This document shows, piece after piece, positions 1-8,500 of a stretch of 64,000 nt of DNA. The stretch covers positions 372,001 to 436,000 of the forward strand of contig NZ_VJXX01000001.1 in the NCBI RefSeq assembly GCF_009377195.2. Direction: 5' to 3'. A program made the translations under genes and the position numbers. Every line of letters begins with the position of its first letter. Position 1 is the first letter of the stretch. The notes beneath the pieces are model-generated. The model saw only the letters and a program-made list of their open reading frames with translations. It searched no databases and was not told the origin of the DNA. Source of the DNA: Arthrobacter bussei. Its GTDB lineage: Bacteria; Actinomycetota; Actinomycetes; Actinomycetales; Micrococcaceae.

Positions 1-10
1 TCCCGTCTCC

Positions 11-83
11 GCCTTCGTAGCTCAGGGGATAGAGCGTCTGCCTCCGGAGCAGAAGGTCGTAGGTTCGAATCCTATCGAGGGCA
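11..83 (+). tRNA. tRNA-Arg (anticodon CCG)
   Basis: The 73-nt sequence folds into a standard cloverleaf. The acceptor arm GCCTTCG pairs with CGAGGGC, and the T-loop has the canonical GGTTCGAATCC. The anticodon stem TCTGC/GCAGA encloses the loop CTCCGGA, giving anticodon CCG, which reads CGG arginine codons. The 3' CCA is not encoded; ACCC follows the acceptor stem. A hairpin terminator lies about 20 bases downstream. Confidence 0.96.
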
Positions 84-104
84 CCCCGGGCTCCCACGGA
101 GTCA

Positions 105-145
105 AACCGCCGTCGGCCCACCGGGCCGGGGGCGGTTCTGCTTTT
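105..145 (+). terminator. Rho-independent terminator after tRNA-Arg
   Basis: The outer arms AACCGCC and GGCGGTT and the inner arms GGCCC and GGGCC form a GC-rich hairpin. A short T tract (CTTTT) ends at 145. It directly follows the tRNA. A TAGGCT box at 148-153 begins just after it and could be the -10 element of the next operon. Confidence 0.75.
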
Positions 146-203
146 GGTAGGCTCCACTGGACGCGGCCCCGGGGCTGCACCAGCACCGACCGGCGGGGGA
201 ATC

Positions 204-983
204 GTGGGGACGAAGCGCAGGTCGCGGCATCCCCGTCTTCGCGTGGACGCGCCCGCCCTCCTCACCGTCCTCGTCCTCGTCCTCGCCGTGGCTGCCGCCG
301 GCTTCATGGGCCGGCTGACTGCCGAGCCCGTCATCGACGCCCCCGTCGCCACCGCTACGCAGGAGAGCACTGCCGAACCGACGCCGATCGTGAGCGACGT
401 CCCGGAACCCGTCCCGGACGCCGAGCGACTGGTCATCAGCGGCGACACCGCGGCGGGTGCGATCCTCCTCCTCGTCACGATCGGCCTCGCCCTCCTCGTC
501 CGGCTGCTCCTGCGTATCGGGCAGCGCCCGGATCGCGACGGCAGCCCCGAGCCGACCGGCCTTCAGCAGGCCGGATCGCTCGCCCTCGTCGACGACGTGC
601 TCCCTTCATGGACCGAGGACGCCGAACGTGCCCTCACGGGTAGTGCCGACACCTCGGACGCGGTGATCCGCTGCTGGCTCGCCTTCGAGGACCTGTGCGC
701 GGCAGCGGGGGTGGTCCGCACTCCCGCGCAGACGACCTCCGACTTCGCCGCCACCGCCGCGTCCGCCCTCGATCTTCCACCCCGGCCGCTCACCGCCCTG
801 AACCGTCTCTACCAGCGGGCCAGGTTCGGCGTGTCGGGTCCGCCCCTCCACGCCACCGCCCCCGGGACGACGACTCGCAGCGCGGCGGGCGGGCACCTCG
901 ACGCCGCGGACCGCGAGATGGCGCTGGCCGGCGTCCGGGCACTGTCCGCCGCCGTCGCAGCTCGCACCGGTACTGCGCAGTGA
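204..983 (+). CDS. DUF4129 domain membrane protein
   Basis: This 259-residue protein has an N-terminal transmembrane segment (about residues 15-35), a Pro/Thr-rich extracytoplasmic stretch, a second membrane segment (about 88-110), and a C-terminal cytoplasmic domain of the DUF4129 type. The signature is the helix starting AVIRCWLAFEDLC followed by RTPAQTTSDFA. GTG 204 follows a GGGGGA purine run, and any earlier start would overlap the tRNA terminator. It is the first gene of an overlapping operon with MoxR and DUF58 proteins. DUF4129 proteins usually accompany MoxR/DUF58 and transglutaminase genes in cell-envelope-linked operons. The biochemical role is unknown. Confidence 0.85.
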   Translation: MGTKRRSRHPRLRVDAPALLTVLVLVLAVAAAGFMGRLTAEPVIDAPVATATQESTAEPTPIVSDVPEPVPDAERLVISGDTAAGAILLLVTIGLALLVRLLLRIGQRPDRDGSPEPTGLQQAGSLALVDDVLPSWTEDAERALTGSADTSDAVIRCWLAFEDLCAAAGVVRTPAQTTSDFAATAASALDLPPRPLTALNRLYQRARFGVSGPPLHATAPGTTTRSAAGGHLDAADREMALAGVRALSAAVAARTGTAQ

Positions 984-1456
984 AGCGCTCGGCCTGGGCG
1001 GTCACGGCTGTCCTCGTGGTCCTCGCGGTCGTCTCCGCCTGGTTCTTCGGGCTCGATGCCCGGCACGCCGTGGTGCTGGTCGGCGCGGCCTTCGCGGCAG
1101 GCATCGCCAACGGCCTCCTCGAGGCGGTCGACGTCTCCCGGGCCCGGCTGATGCCGCTGCCCGTCCCCGTCCGTGGCCTCGCGGAGATCCAGGCGCTGGA
1201 GTTCTCGCTCTCCTCGGCGGACCCCGGGATGCGTGCCGTCCTCGAGGTCCACGGGCTGGCCGTCGACGCCGCCCGTGCCCGCCCCGACGTTCCGCGGAGC
1301 CCGTCCTTCGACGCCTTCGTCGCGCAGTCCCAGCCGGCACCCCTCGACCACCGCACCCTGCGCTCCCTCGCCGACGAGCTGGAGCGGATCGTCCTCACGC
1401 CGGGTGCCACGGATGCCGCGCCGTCGCCCTCGAACAACTCCCAGGAGACCCGATGA
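980..1456 (+). CDS. Small two-helix membrane protein of the MoxR operon
   Basis: This 158-residue protein starts at GTG 980, which overlaps the preceding stop (GTGA). Two adjacent hydrophobic helices (about residues 5-22 and 28-45) anchor an N-terminal hairpin. The remaining hydrophilic C-terminal domain is rich in Ala, Pro and Asp and probably cytoplasmic. I recognise no catalytic motif. Its 4-base overlaps on both sides place it in the same operon as the DUF4129, MoxR and DUF58 genes, so it is likely an accessory membrane component of that system. The coding assignment is secure; the function is unknown. Confidence 0.8.
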   Translation: MKRSAWAVTAVLVVLAVVSAWFFGLDARHAVVLVGAAFAAGIANGLLEAVDVSRARLMPLPVPVRGLAEIQALEFSLSSADPGMRAVLEVHGLAVDAARARPDVPRSPSFDAFVAQSQPAPLDHRTLRSLADELERIVLTPGATDAAPSPSNNSQETR

Positions 1457-2544
1457 CCGCAGCAGACACCGCCCGCAGTTCCGGAGACCACGGAAGCCGC
1501 ATCGGCGCCGACGAGGCAGCCCGCATCGGCGCGCAGATCATCGAGCGCACGGCCACCGTCGTCGTCGGCGCCGCGGGCGCCCTGCGCCTGGCCCTCGCGG
1601 CGGTCCTCGCGGGCGGGCACGTCCTGTTCGAGGACCTGCCCGGACTCGGCAAGACCCTCGCGGCGAAGACCCTCGCGCAGGCGCTCGGCCTCGACTTCCG
1701 GCGCCTCCAGTTCACGCCGGACCTGCTGCCCTCGGACGTCACCGGTTCGTCGATCTTCAACCCGGCCACCCGCGAGTTCGAGTTCCGGGCGGGGCCCATC
1801 TTCGCGGGGCTGTTCCTCGCCGACGAGATCAATCGGACCTCGCCGAAGACGCAGTCGGCCCTGCTGGAGGCCATGGCGGAGGCACAGGTCTCGGCCGAGG
1901 GCACCACCCTCCCGCTGCGACGCCCGTTCCATGTCTTCGCGACGTCCAACCCCATCGAGTTCGAGGGCACCTACCCCCTGCCCGAGGCACAGCTGGACCG
2001 CTTCATGGTGCGGTTGCGGTTCGGCTATCCCGGCGCGGGCGGCGAACAGGACATCATCGCGCGTCGCCTGGCACGCCGCCGCGACGAGACCCTCGTGGAG
2101 GGCGTGACCACCGCGGAAGGACTGCTGGACCTCCAGGCCGCCGTCGAGTCGGTGCTGGTGGACGACGACGTCATCGACTACGCCGTGCGCCTCACCGCCG
2201 CGACGCGCAGCCACCCGGCCGTCGAGGTCGGGGCATCGCCCCGCGGCTCACAGGCGCTCGTGCTGCTCGGCCGGGCCCTGGCCGTGCTCGACGGCCGCGC
2301 GTTCGTGCTCCCGGAGGACGTGAAGGAAGGCGCCGTGGCCGTGCTCGCGCACCGTCTCACGCTCACGCCGTCGGCCTGGGCGCAGGGCGTGGCGACGGAG
2401 AAGGTGGTGCAGGACGTCCTCGCCGAGGTCGCGACGCCTCCGAGGGTGCACCGTGGGACCGTGGACGAGACCGTGATCAAGGGCGTGATCGAGGGCGGGA
2501 TCAAGGGCGGGATCAAGGGCGGGCGGGGCGCGCACCGTGGCTGA
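1453..2544 (+). CDS. MoxR-family AAA+ ATPase
   Basis: This 363-residue cytoplasmic AAA+ ATPase starts at ATG 1453, overlapping the upstream stop (ATGA). Walker A (PGLGKT, K67), Walker B (FLADEINR, D124/E125) and the ATSNPIE sensor region followed by GTYPLPEAQLDRF are all present, which is diagnostic of MoxR. MoxR ATPases are thought to act as chaperones that activate or assemble partner proteins, commonly DUF58 and VWA-domain proteins. DUF58 follows immediately here, overlapping by 8 bases. The C-terminus carries an unusual Gly/Lys/Ile tail encoded by tandem 12-bp repeats, absent from typical family members, which stop near residue 330. Confidence 0.93.
   Translation: MTAADTARSSGDHGSRIGADEAARIGAQIIERTATVVVGAAGALRLALAAVLAGGHVLFEDLPGLGKTLAAKTLAQALGLDFRRLQFTPDLLPSDVTGSSIFNPATREFEFRAGPIFAGLFLADEINRTSPKTQSALLEAMAEAQVSAEGTTLPLRRPFHVFATSNPIEFEGTYPLPEAQLDRFMVRLRFGYPGAGGEQDIIARRLARRRDETLVEGVTTAEGLLDLQAAVESVLVDDDVIDYAVRLTAATRSHPAVEVGASPRGSQALVLLGRALAVLDGRAFVLPEDVKEGAVAVLAHRLTLTPSAWAQGVATEKVVQDVLAEVATPPRVHRGTVDETVIKGVIEGGIKGGIKGGRGAHRG
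2473..2520 (+). repeat. Four tandem 12-bp repeats in the MoxR 3' end
   Basis: Four consecutive 12-base units with consensus GkGATCrAGGGC encode the repeated tetrapeptides VIKG, VIEG, GIKG and GIKG. The last two units are identical. The unit is a multiple of three, so copy-number changes would lengthen or shorten the protein tail without a frameshift. Confidence 0.85.
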
Positions 2545-3895
2545 CACCCCGGGCGGCCACTCCCCCGGGTGGGCCCTCGCCGTGATCCTCACCCTGGTGT
2601 GCGTGGCGTCCGGACTGGTTTCGGGACGGCCGGACACCGTGGCACTGGGTGCGCCGCTCGCGCTCCTCGCGCTCGCCGGACGCAGGACGCGGATCGGCAC
2701 CTCCGCGCGTCCGTCCTTCTCGCTCGATCGACGCGGGCAGCAGGAGGGTGGCCGCCTGCGGCTGCTGCTGGCACCGGCCGGCACCGACGCCGCGACACCC
2801 CGCCCCGGCCTGGTCGCAGCCGTCCTCGCAGCGCCCGGCTGCCCGCCCGACGTCCTGGTGCTCATGGAGGGCGAGGAATGCCCGGTGCTCGCGGACGGAC
2901 CGCTGTCCGGCGAGGTCGATGTCCTGTCCTACGGGACCTTCTACCTCAGCCCGGATCTCACGCACGCATCCGCCTTCGATCCGGCGCCACCGGTCCGCGT
3001 CAGCATCCTTCCTCCCGTCGGGCCCCTGCTGGCCCGGCCCGTCTCGCGTCGTCTCGTCGGCCTGGCCGGCACGCACGGCTCGAGGCGTCCCGGGGAGGGG
3101 TCGGAGCTGAGGACCATCGCGCACCTCCAGCCCGGTGACCAGCTCCGGCGGATCGACTGGCGCTCCACCGCACGCCGCTCGACCGACCAGGACCGGCTGA
3201 TGGTCCGCCGATCCTTCGCCGACGCCGAGGCCTCGGTCCTGCTCGTGATCGATCAGGGACACGACCTGCCGGCGTCGACGTCCGACTGGTTCGCGGCGGG
3301 AGCACCCCGGCTGGTGACGGGATCGCTGCACGGTGCCAGGGCGGCGGCGACGACGATCGCAGCCTCGTACCTGGCTGCCGGCGACCGCGTGGGACTGGAT
3401 GATCTGGGCGGGACGCGCCGCGCGCTGCGCACGGCCTCGGGCGCCCGGCACCTCGAGCAGGTCCGCGCCCGCCTGGCGGCCACTGCGGTGGTTCCCCGAC
3501 GACGACGACGGCGCGACCCCGTGCCGCCTCAGGGCGCCGTCGTCGTGGTGCTGTCCGTGTTCCTGGACCCCGAACCGGGACGCCTGCTGAAGCTCTGGCA
3601 CGCGCGGGGGCACGTGGTGATCGGCGTCGACTGCGTCCCCGTGCTGGAACGGACCGAGGCCACGCCGGCGCAGGAGAGGACCGTGCGGCTGACCCTGCTG
3701 CGACGTCGCCTCCTCCTCGAGGACCTGCGCCGGGACGGCATCACCGTGGTGGACGGCTCCGGGGTCGAGGGACTCCTGCCCTTCCGGGACCGACCGGCGC
3801 GCCAGGCCGATCCCGCGGTCGGCCCCGACCTGTCCCTCCCGACAGGCTTCCGCCTCCTCGCCCGCCGTGGCCGCCCTCAGGGGGTGCGCTCGTGA
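2537..3895 (+). CDS. DUF58 domain protein
   Basis: This 452-residue protein starts at GTG 2537 inside the moxR stop region. Two N-terminal hydrophobic segments (about residues 12-45) are followed by a beta-rich region. The DUF58 signature GDQLRRIDWRSTARR begins near residue 200, followed by an acidic VWA-like segment (LLVIDQGHD). DUF58 proteins are frequent partners of MoxR ATPases, and the cognate pair here is translationally coupled. Family members are implicated in envelope stress or cell-wall homeostasis, but a defined activity is not established. Its stop overlaps the next start (GTGA). Confidence 0.88.
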   Translation: MADTPGGHSPGWALAVILTLVCVASGLVSGRPDTVALGAPLALLALAGRRTRIGTSARPSFSLDRRGQQEGGRLRLLLAPAGTDAATPRPGLVAAVLAAPGCPPDVLVLMEGEECPVLADGPLSGEVDVLSYGTFYLSPDLTHASAFDPAPPVRVSILPPVGPLLARPVSRRLVGLAGTHGSRRPGEGSELRTIAHLQPGDQLRRIDWRSTARRSTDQDRLMVRRSFADAEASVLLVIDQGHDLPASTSDWFAAGAPRLVTGSLHGARAAATTIAASYLAAGDRVGLDDLGGTRRALRTASGARHLEQVRARLAATAVVPRRRRRRDPVPPQGAVVVVLSVFLDPEPGRLLKLWHARGHVVIGVDCVPVLERTEATPAQERTVRLTLLRRRLLLEDLRRDGITVVDGSGVEGLLPFRDRPARQADPAVGPDLSLPTGFRLLARRGRPQGVRS

Positions 3896-4443
3896 GATGG
3901 CCCGTGGCCGGGGCACGCCGGGCGACGCACGGCGGCACCCCCGCGGTGCCGGATCGCCGCGGGCTCGTACCCCTGTGGGCCGTGCGTTGCGCCGCGGGTC
4001 TCATCGCCGTCCTCCTCGGCGCCCTCGTCTGGAACGGGAGCGGCTGGATCGTCCTGCCCGTCGTGGTGGCCGCGGGCGCGGCCATCCTCCCGTCGATCGG
4101 GCTCACGGCGCTCACCCTGCTCCTGCTGATCGTGCCGTACGCCGTGAACATGCCGGCCGGCTCACCGTGGCTCCTGGTCTTCGTCGCCGGCCTCCACGCG
4201 GTCTTCGTCCTGAACCTCCTGCTGGTGCACCTGCCGCTGCGCGGCTGGATCAGCCTGTCCGCCCTCCGCCTCCTCGGAGTGTCCTTCCTGCGCCTGCAGG
4301 CGGTCGCGCAGCCGGTGGCCGTCCTCGCGCTGCTCGTCGACGACGCCGGGTCCAGCCTCCCGGTCGTCCTCGTCGGCGTCGCCGCTCTGGTCGCCTGGTG
4401 CTGCTGGCTCGTCGGACGGCGGCCGCTGCGGTCCCGTCGGTAG
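3892..4443 (+). CDS. Polytopic membrane protein ending the MoxR operon
   Basis: This 183-residue protein has about five predicted transmembrane helices between residues 25 and 180 and a basic C-terminus (RRPLRSRR). It starts at GTG 3892, overlapping the DUF58 stop. It belongs to no family I recognise. Conserved coupling to DUF58 suggests an auxiliary membrane subunit. The usual downstream VWA and transglutaminase genes are absent; transcription appears to end here, because the next gene has its own promoter. Confidence 0.75.
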   Translation: MRWPVAGARRATHGGTPAVPDRRGLVPLWAVRCAAGLIAVLLGALVWNGSGWIVLPVVVAAGAAILPSIGLTALTLLLLIVPYAVNMPAGSPWLLVFVAGLHAVFVLNLLLVHLPLRGWISLSALRLLGVSFLRLQAVAQPVAVLALLVDDAGSSLPVVLVGVAALVAWCCWLVGRRPLRSRR

Positions 4444-4520
4444 GTCTCGGCAGCAGGCGCCCGGGACGGCTGCCCGGGGCACCGCCGACAATGCGGACAG
4501 GTCCTGACCGCACGTCGCCG

Positions 4521-4532
4521 TACCCTTGGAGC
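4521..4532 (+). promoter_or_regulatory. Leaderless promoter of the WYL regulator
   Basis: A -10 box TACCCT (4521-4526) ends six bases before ATG 4533. That spacing places transcription initiation at or next to the start codon. The same TAnnnT-N6-ATG geometry recurs at several other genes in the window. Confidence 0.5.
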
Positions 4533-5500
4533 ATGATCGAGACCTCGGCCCGGTTGCTGCAGCTCCTCTCGCTCCTGCAGCTACGGCGCGAGTGGACCGG
4601 ACCGGCGCTCGCCCAGCGCATGGACGTCACGGAGCGGACCGTGCGCCGGGACATCGGGAAGCTGCGCACGCTCGGCTACCCGATCAACGCCTCCCCCGGT
4701 GTCGCGGGCGGGTACCAGCTGGGCGCCGGCGCGCAACTGCCTCCACTCCTGCTCGACGACGACGAGGCGCTCGCCGTCGCCATCGGCCTGACCGCCGTGA
4801 CGGCGAGCCCTGTCTCCGGGGTCGGGGAGGCGTCCGTCCGCGCGCTCACGAAACTCGAGCAGGTCCTCCCGCCGCGCCTCCGCCCGCGGTTCTCGGGTCT
4901 CCGCTCAGCCGTCACGCGCATGGCCGCCGCGAGCACGCCGGTGAATCCCGAGGTGCTGACGTCACTCTCCGCGGCCATCACGGAGCGGCGCTGCGTCGCC
5001 TTCCGCTACGACCGGCACGACGGCGAGTCGTCCCGCCGCGTCGTCGAGCCCTACCGGCTCGTCGACACCGGCAGGCGGTGGTACCTCGTCGCCTACGACC
5101 GCTCGCGGGAGGACTGGCGGACGTTCCGCGTGGACCGGTGCCAGAGCGTGCCGGTGGCCCGCGACCGCTTCGTCCCGCGCCCGCTGCCGGCCGCCGATCT
5201 CGCCGCTACGTCCAGCAGTCCATCACGCGCTCCCCCTACTCCTACGACGCCGTGATCCGCTTCAGCGCTCCCCTGCGGGAGCTCGAGGCACGGGTGCCCT
5301 CGAGCACGGGGACCCTCGAGGCCGACGGCGAGGACCACACCCTCCTGAGGGCCGGCTTCGATTCACTGGATTTTCCGCTGGCCTACCTCGCGAGCTGGGA
5401 CATCGACTTCGTGGTGCTCGAACCCCCGGAGATGCGCGAGCGCGTGGCCGTCGTCGCGGACCGGCTGCGGCGGTCCGCCGGGGCGGCCACGGAGGCCTGA
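4533..5500 (+). pseudogene. WYL-domain transcriptional regulator, frameshifted
   Basis: The first reading frame (from ATG 4533) encodes an N-terminal HTH of the YafY type (ALAQRMDVTERTVRRDIGKL), a middle region and the WYL core (RWYLVAYDRSREDWRTFRVDR). Around 5205-5207 the frame is lost: the in-frame continuation is a short nonsense tail ending at 5255. The proper C-terminus, starting YVQQSITRSPYSYDAVIRF, lies in the +1-shifted frame and ends at 5500. Restoring one base between 5206 and 5207 gives about 322 residues, the normal family length. WYL regulators sense small ligands or nucleic acids and control varied genes. The gene is either a recent pseudogene or a sequencing artefact. Confidence 0.85.
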
Positions 5501-5577
5501 CGGGGACAGTGGGCGCCACGGCCCTCGGTGAACGCCCGGCGCCGGGCGGGTGCGAGGAACTAGACTGGCAGGCAACT

Positions 5578-8500
5578 ATGGCACTGACAATCTCCTACCC
5601 CGCGGACCTCCCCGTCTCGGACCGCCGGGCAGACATCATGGCCGCCATCGCGGCCAACCAGGTCACCATCATCGCCGGCGAGACCGGCTCCGGGAAGACG
5701 ACGCAGATCCCGAAGATGTGCCTCGAGCTCGGCCTCGCCGAGAACGGGCTGATCGGCCACACCCAGCCGCGGCGCCTCGCCGCCCGCACCGTCGCCGAAC
5801 GCATCGCGGAGGAACTGCAGGTGCCGCTCGGCGAGGAGGTCGGGTACCAGGTCCGCTTCACCGGATCGGTGGGCCGGAAGACGAAGATCAAGCTGATGAC
5901 GGACGGCATCCTGCTCGCCGAGATCCAGCACGACCGCATGCTGCGCAAGTACAGCACGATCATCATCGACGAGGCCCATGAGCGCAGCCTCAACATCGAC
6001 TTCATCCTCGGCTACCTCAGGCGCATCCTGCCGGAGCGCCCCGACCTCAAGGTCATCATCACCTCGGCGACCATCGACCCGGAGCGCTTCGCCGCGCACT
6101 TCGCCGCCGACGCCGCCGTGGAGAACACCTCGCCCGCCCCGATCATCGAGGTCTCCGGACGCACCTATCCCGTCGAGATCCGGTACAGGCCGCTCGACCA
6201 GCCGCCGGGCGGGCTCGACGACGGGGACGGCGGCGCGGACAGCGAGCTCGAGGAGGAGCGCGATCCGCTCGACGCGGTCTGCGACGCCGTCGACGAGCTC
6301 TCCCTCGAGGCTCCCGGCGACATCCTCGTGTTCTTCTCCGGCGAGCGCGAGATCCGCGATGCCGCCGATGCTCTCCGCGCCCGGATCCAGGCGACGCAGC
6401 GACTCCGCGGGACCGAGGTCCTCCCCCTGTTCGCGCGGCTCTCCCTCGAGGAGCAGCACCGCGTCTTCCGCCCGACGGGCAGCCACCGGAGGATCGTCCT
6501 CGCGACGAACGTCGCCGAGACCTCCCTGACGGTGCCCGGCATCAAGTACGTCATCGACACCGGGACCGCGCGCATCTCCCGCTACTCCCACCGCACGAAG
6601 GTGCAGAGACTGCCGATCGAGCGCGTCTCGCAGGCGTCGGCGAACCAGCGATCGGGGCGCAGCGGCCGCGTCTCGGACGGTATCGCCATCCGCCTCTACT
6701 CGGAGGAGGACTACGCCTCCCGCCGGCCCTTCACCGAGCCGGAGATACTGCGCACGAGCCTCGCCGCCGTCATCCTGCAGATGGCCGCCATGGGGGTCAC
6801 GCGCAGTCCGAAGGACATCGCGGAGTTCCCGTTCGTGGAGCCGCCCGAGACGAAGGCGATCAATGACGGCGTCGCGCTCCTGCGTGAGCTCGGCGCGCTG
6901 AAGGACGACGGCGGTCTGTCCGCCGTCGGCCGCAAGCTCGCCCAGCTCCCCGTGGACCCGCGACTGGGCCGGATGATCGTGGAGGCCGGTGCCCGCGGCG
7001 CCGTCAAGGAGGTCATGGTGCTCGCCGCGGCCCTGACCATCCAGGACCCCCGCGAGCGGCCGTCCGCGGACCAGCCCGCCAAGCAGCAGCAGGCTGCCGA
7101 GAAGCACAAGCGCTTCGTGGACGAGAACTCGGACTTCACGGCCTACCTCAACCTCTGGCGGTACCTGCAGGAGAAGCAGGACGAGCTGTCCTCGACCCAG
7201 TTCCGTAAGCTGTGCCGCGCCGAGTTCATCAACTACCTCCGCGTCCGGGAATGGCAGGACCTGTTCCAGCAGCTGCGCCAGCTGGCCAAGCCCCTCGGCA
7301 TCACCCTGCCCGCGGGCCCCGTGGACCCCGTGGGGCTGCACGAGCAGATCCACGTCAGCCTGCTGTCGGGACTGCTCAGCAACATCGGCCTGTACGACCA
7401 GCGCAAGCGTGAGTACGCAGGAGCCCGCGGGACACGCTTCGCCGTCTTCCCGGGATCCGCCCTGTTCAAGAAGTCACCGGACTGGGTGATGGCCGCCGAA
7501 CTCGTCGAGACCTCCCGGCTCTGGGCGCGGGTCGTCGCCCGGATCGATCCCCTGTGGGCCGAGCAGGTGGCCCCGCACCTCGTGAAGCGCACCTACAGCG
7601 AGCCGCACTGGTCCCGGAAGATGGGCTCGGTCATGGCCTACGAGAAGGTGACGCTGTACGGCGTGCCGATCGTGCCTCAGCGGCGCATCAACTACGGGCG
7701 GATCGACCGCGAGGTGGCCCGCGAGCTCTTCATCCGGCATGCCCTCGTCGAAGGCGACTGGAAGACGCACCACACGTTCTTCAGCCGCAACCAGGCCCGT
7801 CTCGCCGAGATCGAGGAGCTGGAGAACCGCCTGCGGCGGCGGGACCTGCGGGTCGACGACGAGACGCTCTTCGATTTCTACGACCAGCGCATCGGTGCCG
7901 ACGTCGTGTCGGAGCGCCACTTCGACGCGTGGTGGAAGAAGACCCGCCACGAGTCACCGGACCTGCTCGACTTCGATCCGGAGCAGCTGCTCGCCGACGA
8001 CGCCACGGAGCTCGACGAGACGGCGTTCCCGACCGTCTGGCACCAGGCGGGGTTCGAGCTTCCGCTCACCTACGAGTTCTCGCCCCTCACCCCGGGCGCG
8101 CACGACGGCGTCACCGTGACCATCCCGGTGCTGTTCCTCAACCAGCTCGATCCGAAGCCCTTCCGCTGGCAGATCCCCGGACAGCGCGTCGAGCTCGTCA
8201 CGGCCCTCATCAAGTCCCTGCCGAAGCAGGTGCGGAAGAACTTCGTGCCGGCCCCGGACGTCGCCCGGTCCACCGTCGCCGCCCTGGGGTCCGACTTCGA
8301 CCCGGCCGGGGACGATCTCGAGACGTCACTCGAACTCGCGCTGCGCCGCCTGCGCGGGCACATCATCCCGCCGGGCTCGTGGAACTGGTCGACCGTGCCG
8401 GCGCACCTGCTGATGATGTTCCGCATCGTTGACGCCGAGGGACGCGTCCTCGACGAGTCCCGCGATCTCGAGGCACTGAAGGAGTCGCTGGGCCCGGCTG

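Noticed and set aside
1-100. Integration site at tRNA-Arg
   Set aside because: No integrase, no repeated tRNA 3' end and no foreign-looking genes were seen in the window.
144-203. Upstream TTG start for the DUF4129 gene
   Set aside because: It overlaps the tRNA terminator and the likely promoter.
5560-7353. 597-codon minus-strand open frame
   Set aside because: It is a shadow of hrpA with no domain and no ribosome-binding site.
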